DNA from: Petrosia ficiformis
Lineage: Eukaryota > Porifera > Demospongiae > Haplosclerida > Petrosiidae
Direction: 5' to 3'
NCBI GenBank assembly: GCA_947044365.1
Contig: OX345644.1
Location: forward strand, 5,338,577 to 5,402,576
Length of the DNA stretch: 64,000 nucleotides
The translations under genes were made by a program, and so were the position numbers. This document shows positions 25,746 to 38,160 of this stretch, one piece after another (within the stretch, counting starts at the first letter, position 1; every line of letters begins with the position of its first letter). Under the pieces are notes generated by a model that saw only the letters and a list, made by a program, of their open reading frames with translations, searched no databases and had not been told where the DNA came from.

Positions 25746-25980
25746 TTGCCTTGAACTGTATAGGCTCATAAATTATACAGCTTGTACTAGATCCATGAAG
25801 GAATATGTCAATAACTGTTTTACCAGGAGCTGATGGTTGATCAAAACCACTGAGTGGTAGTTAGCTTGTAATGTGGTACATGGACAAGCAACTAAATAAT
25901 GTTCTGGAGAAAATGTCAGCTGAATTAAACCTTGATGAAAGCAAGTGGAAATTTTGATGTAAGTGAGGAAATATCACAAT
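25746..25980 (-). pseudogene. AMOP-exon fragment of the mesh-like gene
   Basis: Matches part of exon 5 of the neighbouring mesh-like gene (22030-22400): the shared run TGATCAAAACCACTGAGTGG is exact. Frame-changing gaps and loss of all other exons show it is dead. It lies only about 0.6 kb upstream of the intact gene, a sign of a former tandem duplicate. Confidence 0.75.
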
Positions 25981-26249
25981 CACTTTAAATTTTATAGTTT
26001 TGTGCACTGTAAAAATAGAATTGTTAAAATAACAAATCTATTGTTTAGTGCATTTACGAAAATTTAACAATTAGTTGGTTGTTCAGGGACACAAACCATA
26101 CGGTCTCTTGTTGTCAGGGTTAAACTCTGAAGAAATCTCTATTACTGTCATTGTAGGTTATTCATTTCACCACGCCATGATTATGTTAGTCATAACAGGG
26201 TTTAAGTGGGGCTTCTCGATGCATAACGGCATTATACAATTCCACCTAC

Positions 26250-27180
26250 GCTTTGCAGCAAGGATAATAATTAAAATCTACATTTTAAGTAACTATAAAC
26301 CTTAATAATTATGACTGATTAACTTGCAATAACTAGTACCACAGCTTGAAATACAATTGGAGATACAAATATACTGATACAAATATTAGTTAATAATCTG
26401 GTGATATCGATATTTCTTGTTCGCTTTAAAGGTAAATAGAATTCAGAAAATCAAATCAAATATACTAGTAAGTATTTTTGCAGTTATTACATGAAGCAAA
26501 CCTGGTTTCTTCCTGATAAGTAAAAAAAATTCCAAACTATTGCTTATTTTTTTCTGTTTTACTTGACTTGTTTTCATTTCCAATTTTCACACTCCTGCAA
26601 CTCTACAATAATGTGCTTGTATATCAGGTAGTTCATAATAGCCAATTACATATAACATACACCTTGTCTATATAAACACTCATAAATTTTTATAATTTAA
26701 ATTTTAATGTAGACAAAAACAGATAGATATATGATGAGTTTGGAGACTTCTTGTAGATACAATTAAGTATTATTTCAATCAAACTTGCATTTTTATGTTA
26801 CCTTCCAAATAATATTATCATAGGACAATAATCTTTTCATGTTTATAATTTTTCATACTATTTCAGTACAGTACAGACCTCATTATGAAAGTTGTATTAA
26901 ACGTTGTTTTCCTAATACATATGGACTGTTATCAGTAAGTTTGTGCTGAATTTTATTGACACCATTAATTTGCATGATGAGCAATATACCCCATATGATT
27001 ATCAGTGCATCTCTAAATACAATAGATTACATAATGTAGCTACATTATTATCCTAAACTAAGGATACCATCTATGAAAGGAAAGGTTACTTACATTAAAC
27101 ATGATATTTTTAAATGTAGTCACATTGTCTGACCACCTACCTATTAACTATTTAGTTATATAACACATATCAACATAATC
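26250..27180. repeat. Dispersed repeat, about 0.9 kb
   Basis: Shares several stretches with 37440-38160: TGATTAACTTG(C/T)AATAACTAG near the start, TTACATGAAGCAAAC near the middle, and TATCAGTAAGTTTGT with GATGAGCAATAT near the end. No long open frame is present, so this is probably a decayed non-autonomous or dead element. A short related piece occurs at 3840-3960. 25981-26249 shows nothing further. Confidence 0.55.
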
Positions 27181-27187
27181 ATAATTA

Positions 27188-27400
27188 TGATAAAAAACAT
27201 TTTAAACTGAATGAAAGAGCATGTAGGGATATATATCAAAACCGAAAAAAGCACAGGAACAAGATGGCTTTGGCAACAAAATGAAATACCACTTACACAT
27301 AACAACCATACATAAGTATCGCTTCTTTGTGTTTTGCCTTTAGTCTAGCTATATATACTTATGTAGGGTTGTTATGTGGAAGTGGAATTTCATTATGTTG
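27188..27400. repeat. Foldback MITE, right arm truncated
   Basis: Family of 29891-30193. It has a full left arm (ATGAAAGAGC.TGTAGGGATA, ACAAGATGGCTTTGGCAACA) and a right arm that stops soon after GTTGTTATGTGGAAGTGGA. Confidence 0.65.
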
Positions 27401-27454
27401 TCTATATTTATATAGTTGAGACTGTGATAATATGTCAGGATAATAACCAGTCCT

Positions 27455-27817
27455 GCAGGTATTGGGAGATGTAGAGTAAGTACTATGTAGTAGATGGTTC
27501 ATATCATAAAGTGCATTCACCAGCAGTTAGTTTTGTGTCTAGTTATGTACATACTATTAACAGCTAGTTTGAAATTTGGCCAGTCTCTTGTTCCACTCTC
27601 GGGCACTTTGATAACATAAAACATACTCAATACAATTGATAAGTGGACATGGACTCTTCACTATTGCTAATCCTGGTAATCCTCCTACATGGTTTACTGA
27701 TGCAAAAGTTGATTCATGTCCTAAATGATTCATGTTAATGAATGAAATCAGTTTATAACTAATATAATAGATGATGTACATTTTAATATTACAACTACAT
27801 CTATCACTAGACCTATT
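27455..27817 (+). pseudogene. Membrane-protein family, fragment D
   Basis: Homologous to the middle of copy B (about 33100-33500), including the stretch encoding LFTIATPGNPPTWF in B. Stops and frameshifts are frequent, and the flanking halves are absent. Confidence 0.8.
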
Positions 27818-27845
27818 GTAATGTGATTCGTATTCATTATATAGG

Positions 27846-29200
27846 TCAAGAAACAGAACAGTACGAAGTTTGTTCCCCTTAATTTAGCTTAAAATAAATT
27901 TGTATTTGTGCTAAAACTACTTCAATAGCTCCAAAAATGTGGAAATCTATTTTTATGAAAAAGAGGAATAATCCTATGAATATTTTGCCAGTTTTGCTAC
28001 TCACTAGATCTCTATTTTAGCAATGATCTCTGGACATCTAAAAGGTATTGTTAGTTATAAAAATACTCAATATTATAAGTTATACGTATATTTTAACTTA
28101 TCTGTATAATTATATTCACCTGACCAAGTGCTACATTGAAACACACAATTCAATGCACAGTCAAATATGCTTTAAATGATTTACTGCTGACATGCAGAGA
28201 AGTGCATAAAATGAGACATATTCACACTTAAAACATGCAATAAGTGATTTAAATGCTCAATCACTTCTGGAGATTTCTTTAATCTGATTGGCCATAGGCC
28301 ATGTGATGAACAATGTCTATTATTTTTATTAATGATTTGAAGCATTTTAAATTTATGAGGTCATGAAGAATGAGAAACAAATGCACAATATGAAACATAC
28401 AAATATAACTCACAAATTAGCTCTAGCTATATCAGAGAGTACTCTCTATGTAGGGATGGCCTGGAAAAAAAAATGACCGCCTATGTATTTCAATTGCAAG
28501 TGGTAAGTTGAAATCTTTGTGAATATTACAAAGGTCTTAGCTATGTAGCTCCATATTGCACTCTCATTTGCCTCCTGCATTATGTAAAGCTAGCATGTTT
28601 TTAATGAGTGTTGTCCATAATAATTGTGACTGTAACACTAAAAACACAAAATAAACATAGCTACATCAGATCAGATTAATAATTAATCAATCATATCAAT
28701 ATTAGTCAATTTCAAAAATTCTATGAGAAATATTAATGAGAACTTACTGCTTAAGGAGTAAATTCACCAAATTTTTCATTTCTCACAAATTATTTAGGTC
28801 TATTGTTGAGTTTATGTGTGTGGTATTACTTATAAAATATCAGAGAGTACGGTAGTACTCTCTATGTAGGGTTGGCCCGAAACAAAATGGGCGCCATGCA
28901 TTTCAATTGCAAGTGGTAAGCTGAAATCTCTGCTAATATATACAGATAAGTTAAAATATACATAAAGCTTATAATACTGAGAAATTTTATGACTAATAAT
29001 ACCTTTTAGATGTCCACAGATCTTCGTTAATGTAGAGATCCGGCGAGTAGCAAAACTGGCAAAATCTTCCGCATTATTATTCCTGTTTCATAAAAATAGA
29101 TTTCTACGTTTCTGGAGCTATTAAAGTAGTTGTAGCACAAATACAAAAATATTTTAAGTTAAATTCAGGGGAACAAACTTCGTACTGTTCTGTTTCTTGA
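27846..29200. mobile_element. Composite element with inverted 260-bp arms
   Basis: 27846-28110 and 28940-29200 are diverged inverted copies (TCAAGAAACAGAACAGTACG at the outer left end, its complement at the outer right). Between them lie an inverted copy of the membrane-protein 3' flank (28115-28420), two direct repeats of about 100 bp (28429 and 28839; CTCTATGTAGGG...TTTCAATTGCAAGTGGTAAG), and a copy of the family's upstream flank (28674-28845). The mosaic suggests successive insertion with capture of host DNA. No transposase is seen. Confidence 0.6.
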
Positions 29201-29890
29201 GCTAAACAACAAATACTTTCAGCCACTACAGCAACCTACTTATGATAGGAAGCCATTGTTAATATATCACACCCTTTAAACACACCCATTAATTTTATTA
29301 TGGATGTTGATCATGGTGTTCTACAAAACTTGTATAAAGTATTGTACTTATCATCACTTCCATCCACAAATAGCAAAATTTGTAAACCCAAATGATACTG
29401 AACTGTCCATGTACAAATCATTCAGTAGTATAACTGAATGTGCTTCTGTACTGCATATCATCACTTCCACAAATAGCAAAATTTGTAAACCCAGATGATA
29501 CTGAAACTGTCCATGTACTAATCATTAGTATAACTGAATGTGTTAGTTGATCACCCTCAGATAAGAAATTTCATCACAATTGTGTCATTAATTCATTGTA
29601 TACTAAAACAATAAAAAACATTTTAAAAAATGAAAGAGTACGTAGGGATACATATTATTATACTGAGTCATTTAAAAATAGAATCGAAACAAGAATAATA
29701 TAGAAATATGTTAATTAAAAAATGAAAGAGGATGTAGGAATTGTAATAACAAATAATTATAATATTGCAGTAAATTTTGAGTACTGTCTCCCGGACACCG
29801 TTCCTGCAGAAAATATCAGTACTGTTAATGAAACAGAATAGTCATCACGTATTTGATCAAAAATTTACCTGATTCTTTAAATATAATCGA
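29201..29890. repeat. Intergenic with an imperfect tandem duplication
   Basis: A block of about 90 bp at 29349-29440 (AAATAGCAAAATTTGTAAAC, ACTGTCCATGTAC, AGTATAACTGAATGTG) recurs at 29458-29542. Two short foldback-MITE end pieces (ATGAAAGAG) follow at 29620-29745. No gene is seen. Confidence 0.55.
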
Positions 29891-30193
29891 AACAAGAATA
29901 ATAAAAAACATTTTAAAAAATGAAAGAGTATGTAGGGATATATATCAAAACCAAAAAAGCACAGGAACAAGATGGCTTTGGCAACAAACTGAAATACCAC
30001 CTCCACGTAACCATAAGTATAGACAAGTTAAGTAAAGACAAAACACAAAGAAGTGATACTTATGTAGGGTTGTTACGTGGAAGTGGTATTTCAGTTTGTT
30101 GCCAAAGCCATCTTGTTCCTGTGCTTTTTAGGTTTTGATATATATCCCTACATACTCTTTCATTTATTTAAATGTTTTTTTATTATTCTTGTT
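29891..30193. mobile_element. Foldback MITE, best copy
   Basis: Inverted arms of roughly 130 bp, running from AACAAGAATAATAAAAAACA to its complement ending at 30193, around a core of about 40 bp (AAGTTAAGTAAAGACAAAAC). The arms include GTAGGGATATATATCAAAAC and ACAAGATGGCTTTGGCAACA. It lies in the upstream flank of copy B and is absent at the same place upstream of copy A. Confidence 0.75.
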
Positions 30194-31010
30194 AATATAT
30201 AACTCCTGTTTGTTATGTACATCATGCATGTTTGTATTGGACACAGGTACATTATTAGCATTTGGTTACTATCACTTAGTCATAAGTATTTCTGGAGGTA
30301 ATTAAATTAAGCCTGTTAATGAAACTCATATAGGCAAATTGTAATGAATGAAGATGTTATGAAAAGTAATTATTTGTTTTATGAAACACACATAGCAGAT
30401 ATAGTAAACTACTTTCATTTATTTTACATAATTCAATTACTTACACATATCTGGTGTTGTTATGAAAGTCAGTTTTGTAAAGTGAAAGATGTTTTATATA
30501 TTACTGAAAATTGTTTTATGTAATACACACATTATACGTATACATTGTAAACTACTATCATTTATTTTACATAATAAAGTAATTTAAAATACCTGTTATT
30601 GCTGTAAAAGTCAATTGTTGTTTATTATTGTAATGTAATCATTTGTACACATCATACAGTGTAAACAACTGTTGTCCATTGATTATAAATAACACATCAA
30701 AGCTACAGATTTTTTCACTATTCATGCAGATATAGAGAAGTTAGTATTTTCATTTTCTACTTAAAACCTTTAAAGATGAAGTTGTAAGTGCTCATAGTTA
30801 ATTCTCTTGTTTTATAAATAGAACAAATTCACTTTGTATGCAGGATTATAGTTCATATAATTACCATGTATAATTAATGTTGTAGGATGTAGAGGGATAT
30901 ATTGGCTACTTTAGTGTCTTATAGGAGCAATGATATTAAGATCATTTATTATATAACATTTTACTAATAAATGTAATAATTACAATAATTACTGTAATAA
31001 CAGGAATTAT

Positions 31011-34000
31011 ATGATACATTTGTTTGGCTTCATTTCATTTTTTCTCTCTATTCTTTTGTTAGTGTTAGTATTATATTCACCATTTTCTCTATCAATCTGT
31101 GGACTGTTGCAACCCCTAATGATACAAATTCTTCAACACAGAGAAACATTGTTATCTCTACAAGTCATGAATTACAATCATGGTTGTGTGATAATTCCAC
31201 AACACTTCTTCATAACAATGTGACATTACATTTAAACCAGCTGAATTACACTCTATATGGACCTTGGTTTTGTCAGATTGAAAATATTTCCTACTTAACT
31301 ATAGTAGGGAATGTTTCTACTGGTCAACCTATTGTATATTGCACTCATAAAAATGATTCAAGCGTTGGATTTGGCTTTTTCAACATGACTTATCTCGTGA
31401 TAAAGAATTTACAGTTTTTTGGTTGTGGAGCTACAATAACATCACAAGCAGTAAGAATATTTAATGATACCCGTCCATACTTAGGAGTGAGACAGAAAGC
31501 AGTAATGGTGTTTAATCATTGTAAGAATTTATCAATTATACATGTCGATATAAGAGAAGGTTATGGATATGGACTAATGCTACTAAACACAATAGGAATA
31601 TTAGATGATGCTAATTTAATAGGTGGAGCACCAGCACAGATCCTTTGTTCTGATTTCTCATGTACAAGAAGTGGTTTAATAGTTGTATTTAAAGACTCTG
31701 TAATGACTCTGAAAGAAAGTTATGATTCTTCAGAATTGTGGTTTACAAACACTAATGGAAAAAAAACTTTTGTTTCAGGACACATCAATAACATTCCTCA
31801 AATCCAGTCCATGCACTACATGAAGAATGATGAAGCATGCAATTTACCTATTATAGGAGCTGCTGGTATAACAGTAATATTTGCACAGAGGTATTTGGTG
31901 AACTTTGTTATTCATAATGTTCATGTTGGGAGATTCAATTACGGTTCAATTGCTGGAGGAATCCTTGTAATATTTCTAAATGGAATGAAGAATTCACACA
32001 TACATGTGAGTGATTCACAGTTGTCTGGAAATAGCTTTTTACCAACAAATTCATCCATACTGAATGGTGGTACAGCTTTGAGTATCCATAGTTTTTATTG
32101 CAATCGATCTCATTTACCAAAAGATCTCTCCTATCACTATGTCTATCCAATATACATAAATGGAGTGCTATTTTCAATAAATGGTAATCCCGTGTTTAGT
32201 CCTCATGATGTACCATTATCAGCAAACAATCATATTAAGTTTTGTGGAACTATGTACATCAACATTCATGATGCTAGTGAAAATGACCAGTATATTATAC
32301 ACATTGAAAACAGCACATTTAGCACTAATTATGCCACTTCGGCAGGTTCAGCAATTTATGCCATTTTAAATAATAAGGTTAGAAGCTCAAAAATGTCATT
32401 AGTATTGGACAATTGCACATCTGATAAAAATTTGCAAGGACATGCTGGTAATTCATTATATTCCACAGTCGCATCAATGACATTTGTCAATTGGAAAAAT
32501 GTAACAATATCTGGCAAAAGTATTTTCACTAACAACTTGTCACCAGCTATCAATGTTTACAATAGTAATCTCAATTTAAAAGAGGAAATACTATTCCAAA
32601 ATAATGTTGGTAGCAATGGAGCTGCCATATCTCTTCATCAGTCTTCATATCTTATATTACATGAACACTTAAATGCAACATTTGTTAATAATGAAGCATT
32701 ATTATATGGAGGAGCTATATATAGTGATGGTGAGGATGTTCCTGGAAATACAATATGTGCAATACAGATTAATAGTAACAAAACAGAATATAGAGAATTG
32801 GATATTAATATGACATTCATTGATAATAAAGCAGGACTTGCTGGTAACAGTATCTATGCCAACCCATTATATAACTGTTCACAATCCTATTCTTTGAATA
32901 CACCAGAAAATATTGACATCAGAAAGTTACTGAATATCACTTTTGAATCATCAGCAGCAGCTAATAATAGATTGGAACAAATGTCCTCAGAACCAGTGAA
33001 AATATGTTCATGTAAACCATCTAACAAAACATCTAATAGTCCTATAATAAATTGTGGAGTCTCTAGTAGTATCAAACATACAATCCAGACCTATCCTGGT
33101 AAATCTGTTTCATTGTATCTTGCTGCAGTAGATGGTTCAAATCATATTATAGTGTACTCACCAGCAGTTGGTTTTGTGTCTAGTGATGTACATGGGAAGA
33201 CACAAAGTACTAATACAACTCTTAGTTTGAAATCTGGCCAGTCTCTTGTTCCACTCTCGGGTTCTAATTGTACTTTAATAACATACAACATACTCAATGC
33301 AAATGATAAGTCAACACATGGACTCTTCACTATTGCTACTCCTGGTAATCCCCCTACATGGTTTGCTGGTGTAGAAGTTGATTCATGTCCTAAAGGATTT
33401 ATGATAATGAATGGTGTTTGTACATGTAATCATTTTATAACTAATACAATAGATGATGTACAATGTAATATCACAACTACATCTATCACTAGACCTATTG
33501 GTAGCTGGTTTGGAGATATATCAGTCAGAAACAATACAGGACTAGGATATGCTACTATATGTCCGCAAGGGAATTGTAAAGCTACAGTTAATTCAGTTGA
33601 TATTACACAGCTAGGCTATCTTTGTGTTTATAGTAAAACTGGGGTTCTATGTGGACAATGTCGAGCTAATCTGAGTGTAGTTTTTGGTATAACAGATTGT
33701 AAGAGGTGTTCTAACATTTGGCTACTAACATTGATAGGATATGCCATTTCTGGTGTAGTTATAGTGACTGTTTTACTTACTCTACATCTCACAATAGCTG
33801 CAGGACCACTAGCTGGTATTATCCTGACTTGTAATATTATTACAGTCTCAACTATTGACTATTTACAAGGAAATGAGATCTTTCTGTATGCCATGAGGGT
33901 ATATGTTTCATTGATGAATCTTAATCTTGGATTTCCATTGTGTTTGTATGATGGAATGACACCATCTATTAAGACTGGTCTACAGTTCATATATCCAATA

Positions 34001-34852
34001 TATTTGTGGATTCTTCTTTTCGGATTTACCATATTGAGTCGATATTCTACTCGCATCTCAAACCTGACAGCAGCTTCATCAATTCAAGTACTGGCTACAC
34101 TCATTCACCTCTCATTCTCTAAACTACTCATTACTACTATTGATATCCTGGTGTTTGTTCCTGTTGAAACTGAAATGAATGGTACTGTCACAGTGTGGTA
34201 TGGAGATGGTAACATCTTCTTTCTACTTGACAAAGAACATATCATACTATTCTGTTTCGCTCTTGTCACATTGGTGTTTTTCATTATCCCTTACATACTA
34301 TTTGTCACATTTGGTGTCTACTGTATGAGATGGAGGAGATTTAATAACTATATTCGACCATTTGTTGAGTCCTTCCATGGACCATATAGAAATGGAATGG
34401 GTTACTGGTTTGGAGTTCGTGTAATAGTAGTGGTGTACATATATATTGTATATGCATCATTAAGAGGATACAACATATCACTGATGTTGCTTCTGCAATT
34501 ATTAGGAGTAGCTTCATTGACTCTATTGCAAGCATTAATTAAACCTTTCAGAAGTCCAAAGTTAAACTATATAGACATTAGCTGTCTGTCTATATTATCT
34601 CTCCAGCTAATTATTTTAGCTAACAACAGATCATCCGTACATGTAGTAATGTATTGTACAGCTACATTAACTCTTTTATTACTACTTGGCTTCCTTAGCC
34701 TTATATTTTATCAAGTATGGAAGAAATACAGATCATCCAGATGGTGCCCAGGAAAGAAGGTTAGGAATAGAAGATATGAAGATGATGAAGATTACATTGA
34801 ACCTGATGAAATGAGACGAGCGCTACTCTTCTTTAATGATGATTCAAACTAA
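31011..34852 (+). CDS. Large beta-helix/multipass membrane protein, copy B
   Basis: The main frame 31184-34852 gives 1222 residues. A hydrophobic leader (31011, MIHLFGFISFFLSILLL) lies just upstream in another frame. A 74-nt intron (31068-31141, GTATTA...ACACAG) would join them in phase; otherwise a frameshift separates them. Residues 1 to about 600 are rich in N-glycosylation sites and in repeated N-N-x-S/A-x-x-G-G/A-A-I units, as in right-handed parallel beta-helices. A Cys-rich segment follows (CSCKPSNKTSN; CGQCRANLSVVFGITDC), then about seven or eight membrane helices (about 843-1182) and a charged tail of about 40 residues. The architecture suggests a surface receptor or adhesion protein. 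It shares a fold-type signal with bacterial polymorphic outer-membrane proteins, but the eukaryotic multipass half sets it apart. Function is unknown. It is the only copy here with an intact main frame. Confidence 0.8.
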
Positions 34853-36532
34853 ACATGTCAATTGAATTTATAAATTTCGTATTTTGCTCTTTTTGTTAAA
34901 ATAATATTATATATTGAATAATGCATGTCAAAATGTTAAACTTTTAGCTTATAGTCTAGGTGCATATAATCAAATGCATATTATTTTCATAAAATTATTT
35001 GATAATCCATTTTGATATTGATATTATTACAGTGTTAGTTTGTAAGTCCTAATTGTTTCATTTTTCTCTCATTCTTACAAGTGCCATCTAATCATCTATA
35101 AAAACGAGGGTAATGATATAATTTGCTTGTTGATCACATGATCTATGGCCTATATAACTCAGGAAGTGATTGAACATTAAATCACTTATTGTACACTATA
35201 GTGTATAGTAAATAAGTTACATAATGCACACCTTTTGCACTTCTACTCATGTAGCTACTCTGCAGAGATCAGTTATAGTTCCTGAGATCACCAATAGATC
35301 ACTTAAAACACACTTGACTGTAGCAATGTGTGTTTCAATGTATCACTTGGTCGTGTCAATAAAGGTCTTCTTTATATAATACACTCACATTTGGATCATG
35401 AATTATGTTAAACTAACACTTAATTGCACTTGTATTATTTATGAATAGATTTGAACAAAAATTTCACAAGTATTGTACAGAATCTCCTTAGCGACGAATT
35501 TTGCTACTTTTTTTCAATGACCGTTGTCCTTCATAATCGTGACTAGAACACAAAAAACACAATGTCATACAGTAACACATACATCAGCTCAAATGAATGA
35601 TTTACTATTCCTATCATTTAATAGAGTAATAGTCAATTTCAAACACTCCACGAGAAAATTAATATTAATGAAAACTTACTACTTAGTTCACATATTATTA
35701 CATAAACATAATTATAACTTTAAAGAATATTTTGTTGATTATGTGTGTTTAGGACATACCAAAATTATTAGCATTTGAAGTCTAATTAAAATAATAACTA
35801 TAGAATTCCTGTTAGTGAAAATATATTATAATGGCTTGTTGAGATTTTACAGAAAAGCAAATTCTGTAAAGTGAAAGATGCTTGCTTTGTTTATTACCGA
35901 AAGATAATCATTTGTTTATCACACTGTAAACTAATTTCATTTATTTTACTTAATTCAATTACTTAAAAATATCTGTTATTATTGTAAAAGTCAACTGTGT
36001 AAAGTGAAAGATGATTTGTAACTATTGTTTATTACTGAAAAGTAATCAATAATTGTACATGTTTCATTTGCAATACACACATCATACAATATAAACTACT
36101 TTCATTTGCAATACAAACATCATACAATATAAACTACTTTTATTTACTTTACATTTGAGTAAATTCAAATAGCTTGTTATTGTTGTATAATTATTATAAA
36201 GTGAGATGTTTTCTTTATTACTGAAAAGTGCTTTATGTAATACACACATCACACATTATTATATTATTGTTGCTGTTCTCTATTGCATTGATCATTGATT
36301 ATAAAGATAATTATGATATAAATCTTGACTTATACATTTACTAACAGCCTGCAGCAACAACATTCCAGTGATCTTTCAATATTCCAAATAAGATGGTAAT
36401 ATCATTAGTGAAGCATGGAGATATTGAAATCAGACATATTATTATTGCAATCAACAATAGTTTACAAAGCTATTATTATGTCATTAATTCTCTTGTCAGT
36501 GTCACTACTAAAAAGCATTATATAAATGTTAT
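34853..36532. repeat. 3' flank of copy B
   Basis: Homologous to the flank of copy A but longer. It has extra tandem-like segments around 35880-36260 built of AAGTGAAAGATG, TTTATTACTGAAAAGT and AATACACACATCATACA(A/G)T units that repeat three or four times with divergence. Similar units occur upstream of copies A and B (11700-11960, 30370-30650). No gene is seen. Confidence 0.6.
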
Positions 36533-36587
36533 TCTTCAGGTGGTAATCATCCTTTTTTAAAATAATATTTCCATAATTATAATGATC
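36533..36587 (-). pseudogene. FUOM last-exon copy, cut by a transposon
   Basis: The 3' end of FUOM exon 4 (stop codon and about 18 codons), with a small insertion near 36575. It ends abruptly where a terminal-inverted-repeat element begins at 36588. It occupies the same place after copy B as 17221-17370 does after copy A. Confidence 0.75.
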
Positions 36588-37322
36588 CAGTGTTTGCTCT
36601 AGAGGGTGTTTAGGTATCCCTGGATGCCTAAAGTTGAGTACTGGATGTCTAAAATTGTTGATTTTATCACTGAAAGGCGTTCAGCTCTTTAAACAAATTA
36701 TACATTAGTAATAGTAACGGTTTATTGTTGTATGGTACCAATACAATCAGCGGCGTAACTACTCCCGGGCCCAGGCATCAGAATTAAATTCGAATTTTAA
36801 TTATGCTAATTACAACAATATTCTGTATAATTGACACTTGACAGTTTGTTTGTTTGAGATGGCCTTTCAGAAGCAAAGTAAAGGCAGACATGTGCAGCGG
36901 ACTATTTTTGACTGTTTAGATGTGAATCAGTTAGATTCTTCTGCTTCTAAGCAACAAAGGTAGCAGCATAGTGATGAACAGCAGATGCAGCTGGTAAGTA
37001 ATGATGGTTTTAACAGTTGCATGTACAAGTGTAACAGGAGTTCTTGGCGGAGTTCCTGACGATATTGCAGTATCAACCAGAGCTGTCTCTTCATTAACTT
37101 CTTGGTTGAGTCATTAATCTACACGCCCATCATGAATAAATAATTAGACCAAAAAAATTTCGGAACGCGGAGCTCGCCGATTGTCCCTTTTTAGGCCCAG
37201 GTACAAATTAGACTCTGGCTACGCCACTGAATACAATAGAATGAAAACTAAAATTAATACAAACTTGATTACTCATGAATATTAATGAGACACCTAGTTT
37301 TCATACCCTAGAGCAAACACTG
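36588..37322. mobile_element. TIR element, host of a nested hAT element
   Basis: Inverted ends CAGTGTTTGCTCTAGAG and CCCTAGAGCAAACACTG. The interior is interrupted by the hAT-like insertion at 36748-37229. I find no clear target-site duplication: left flank TAATGATC, right flank GGCAGAAC. No transposase is seen. Confidence 0.65.
36748..37229. mobile_element. hAT-like element, 8-bp target duplication, nested
   Basis: Ends CAGCGGCGTAACTAC and GTAGCCACGCC-like complement (GGCTACGCCACTG) form the TIR. AATACAAT flanks both sides exactly (36740-36747 and 37230-37237). A short open stretch from 36859 begins MAFQKQSKGRH and stops after about 34 codons; it may be a trace of a transposase N-terminus. 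At 482 bp the element is non-autonomous. Confidence 0.85.
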
Positions 37323-37439
37323 GGCAGAACAGCTATATATTAGTTCCAGTTTCTACATAAACTACTTGTACAAGCAGTTTTGTTGTATAGATTGAGTGCA
37401 TGTTCTATTATGCACCATGCCCATTAGTTGACCATTGGT

Positions 37440-38160
37440 TGCAGCGAGGGTAATAATTATTAAAAGCTACATTTTAAGGTTTAACATAAGTAATTACCAA
37501 ATCTTAATTATGATTGATTAACTTGTAATAACTAGTACTACAGCTTGAAATGATTAATATAATTAGAGATACGCTGATATCAAATTTTATCAATATACTG
37601 ATAACAGATATTAGCTAATATATCTGGTGATACCTGTTTGTTCTGTAATACTAAATTTTATATTATCATTTTTGGATTTATTTTGAATGTAAATAGAATT
37701 CAAAAACTCAAATAGATATATCAGTATTCGATAATAGTTAGTTTGATTATAGGTATTACATGAAGCAAACTTCGTATCTTCCTGCAAAGTAAAAAATCCC
37801 AAACCATTGATTTCTTCTGTCTTACTTGACTCGTTTTCACTTCAATTTTTATACTTCAGCAACTCAACGATCAACATGTCACAAAACATGGTTTTCATAA
37901 TATGTATGCACAGTTATCAGTAAGTTTGTATTGATTTTCGCCAATACCAATAATTCACAAGATGAGCAATATTAGTCACTTACCAATACCTCATCAGTAC
38001 ATCTCTAAATACATGTTATACATTATTATGTTAAACTATGGATACCCTCCATCAAAGGAAAGATTACATATATCAAACAAGATATATTTAAATTTAGTCC
38101 CATTGTCTCACACCTACGTATCTAGTTATAGAACACATATAAACATATAATACATGATAA
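37440..38160. repeat. Dispersed repeat, second copy
   Basis: Homologous to 26250-27180 (see there). Just before it, 37330-37440 is a piece of the CCCTATGATTGCTTT MITE family (CACCATGCCCATTAGTTGAC). Confidence 0.55.

Noticed and set aside
26075..26305. 76-codon open frame in the intergenic stretch
   Set aside because: No homology, no splice context, and it overlaps a dispersed repeat.
32638..34056. Minus-strand open frames inside copy B, repeated in copy A
   Set aside because: They are shadows of the plus-strand coding frame, and recur only because the copies are near identical.
31184..34852. Bacterial outer-membrane protein from contamination or a symbiont
   Set aside because: Beta-helix repeats resemble such proteins, but the multipass half, base composition, eukaryotic transposons around it and paralogues in the same block point to a host gene.
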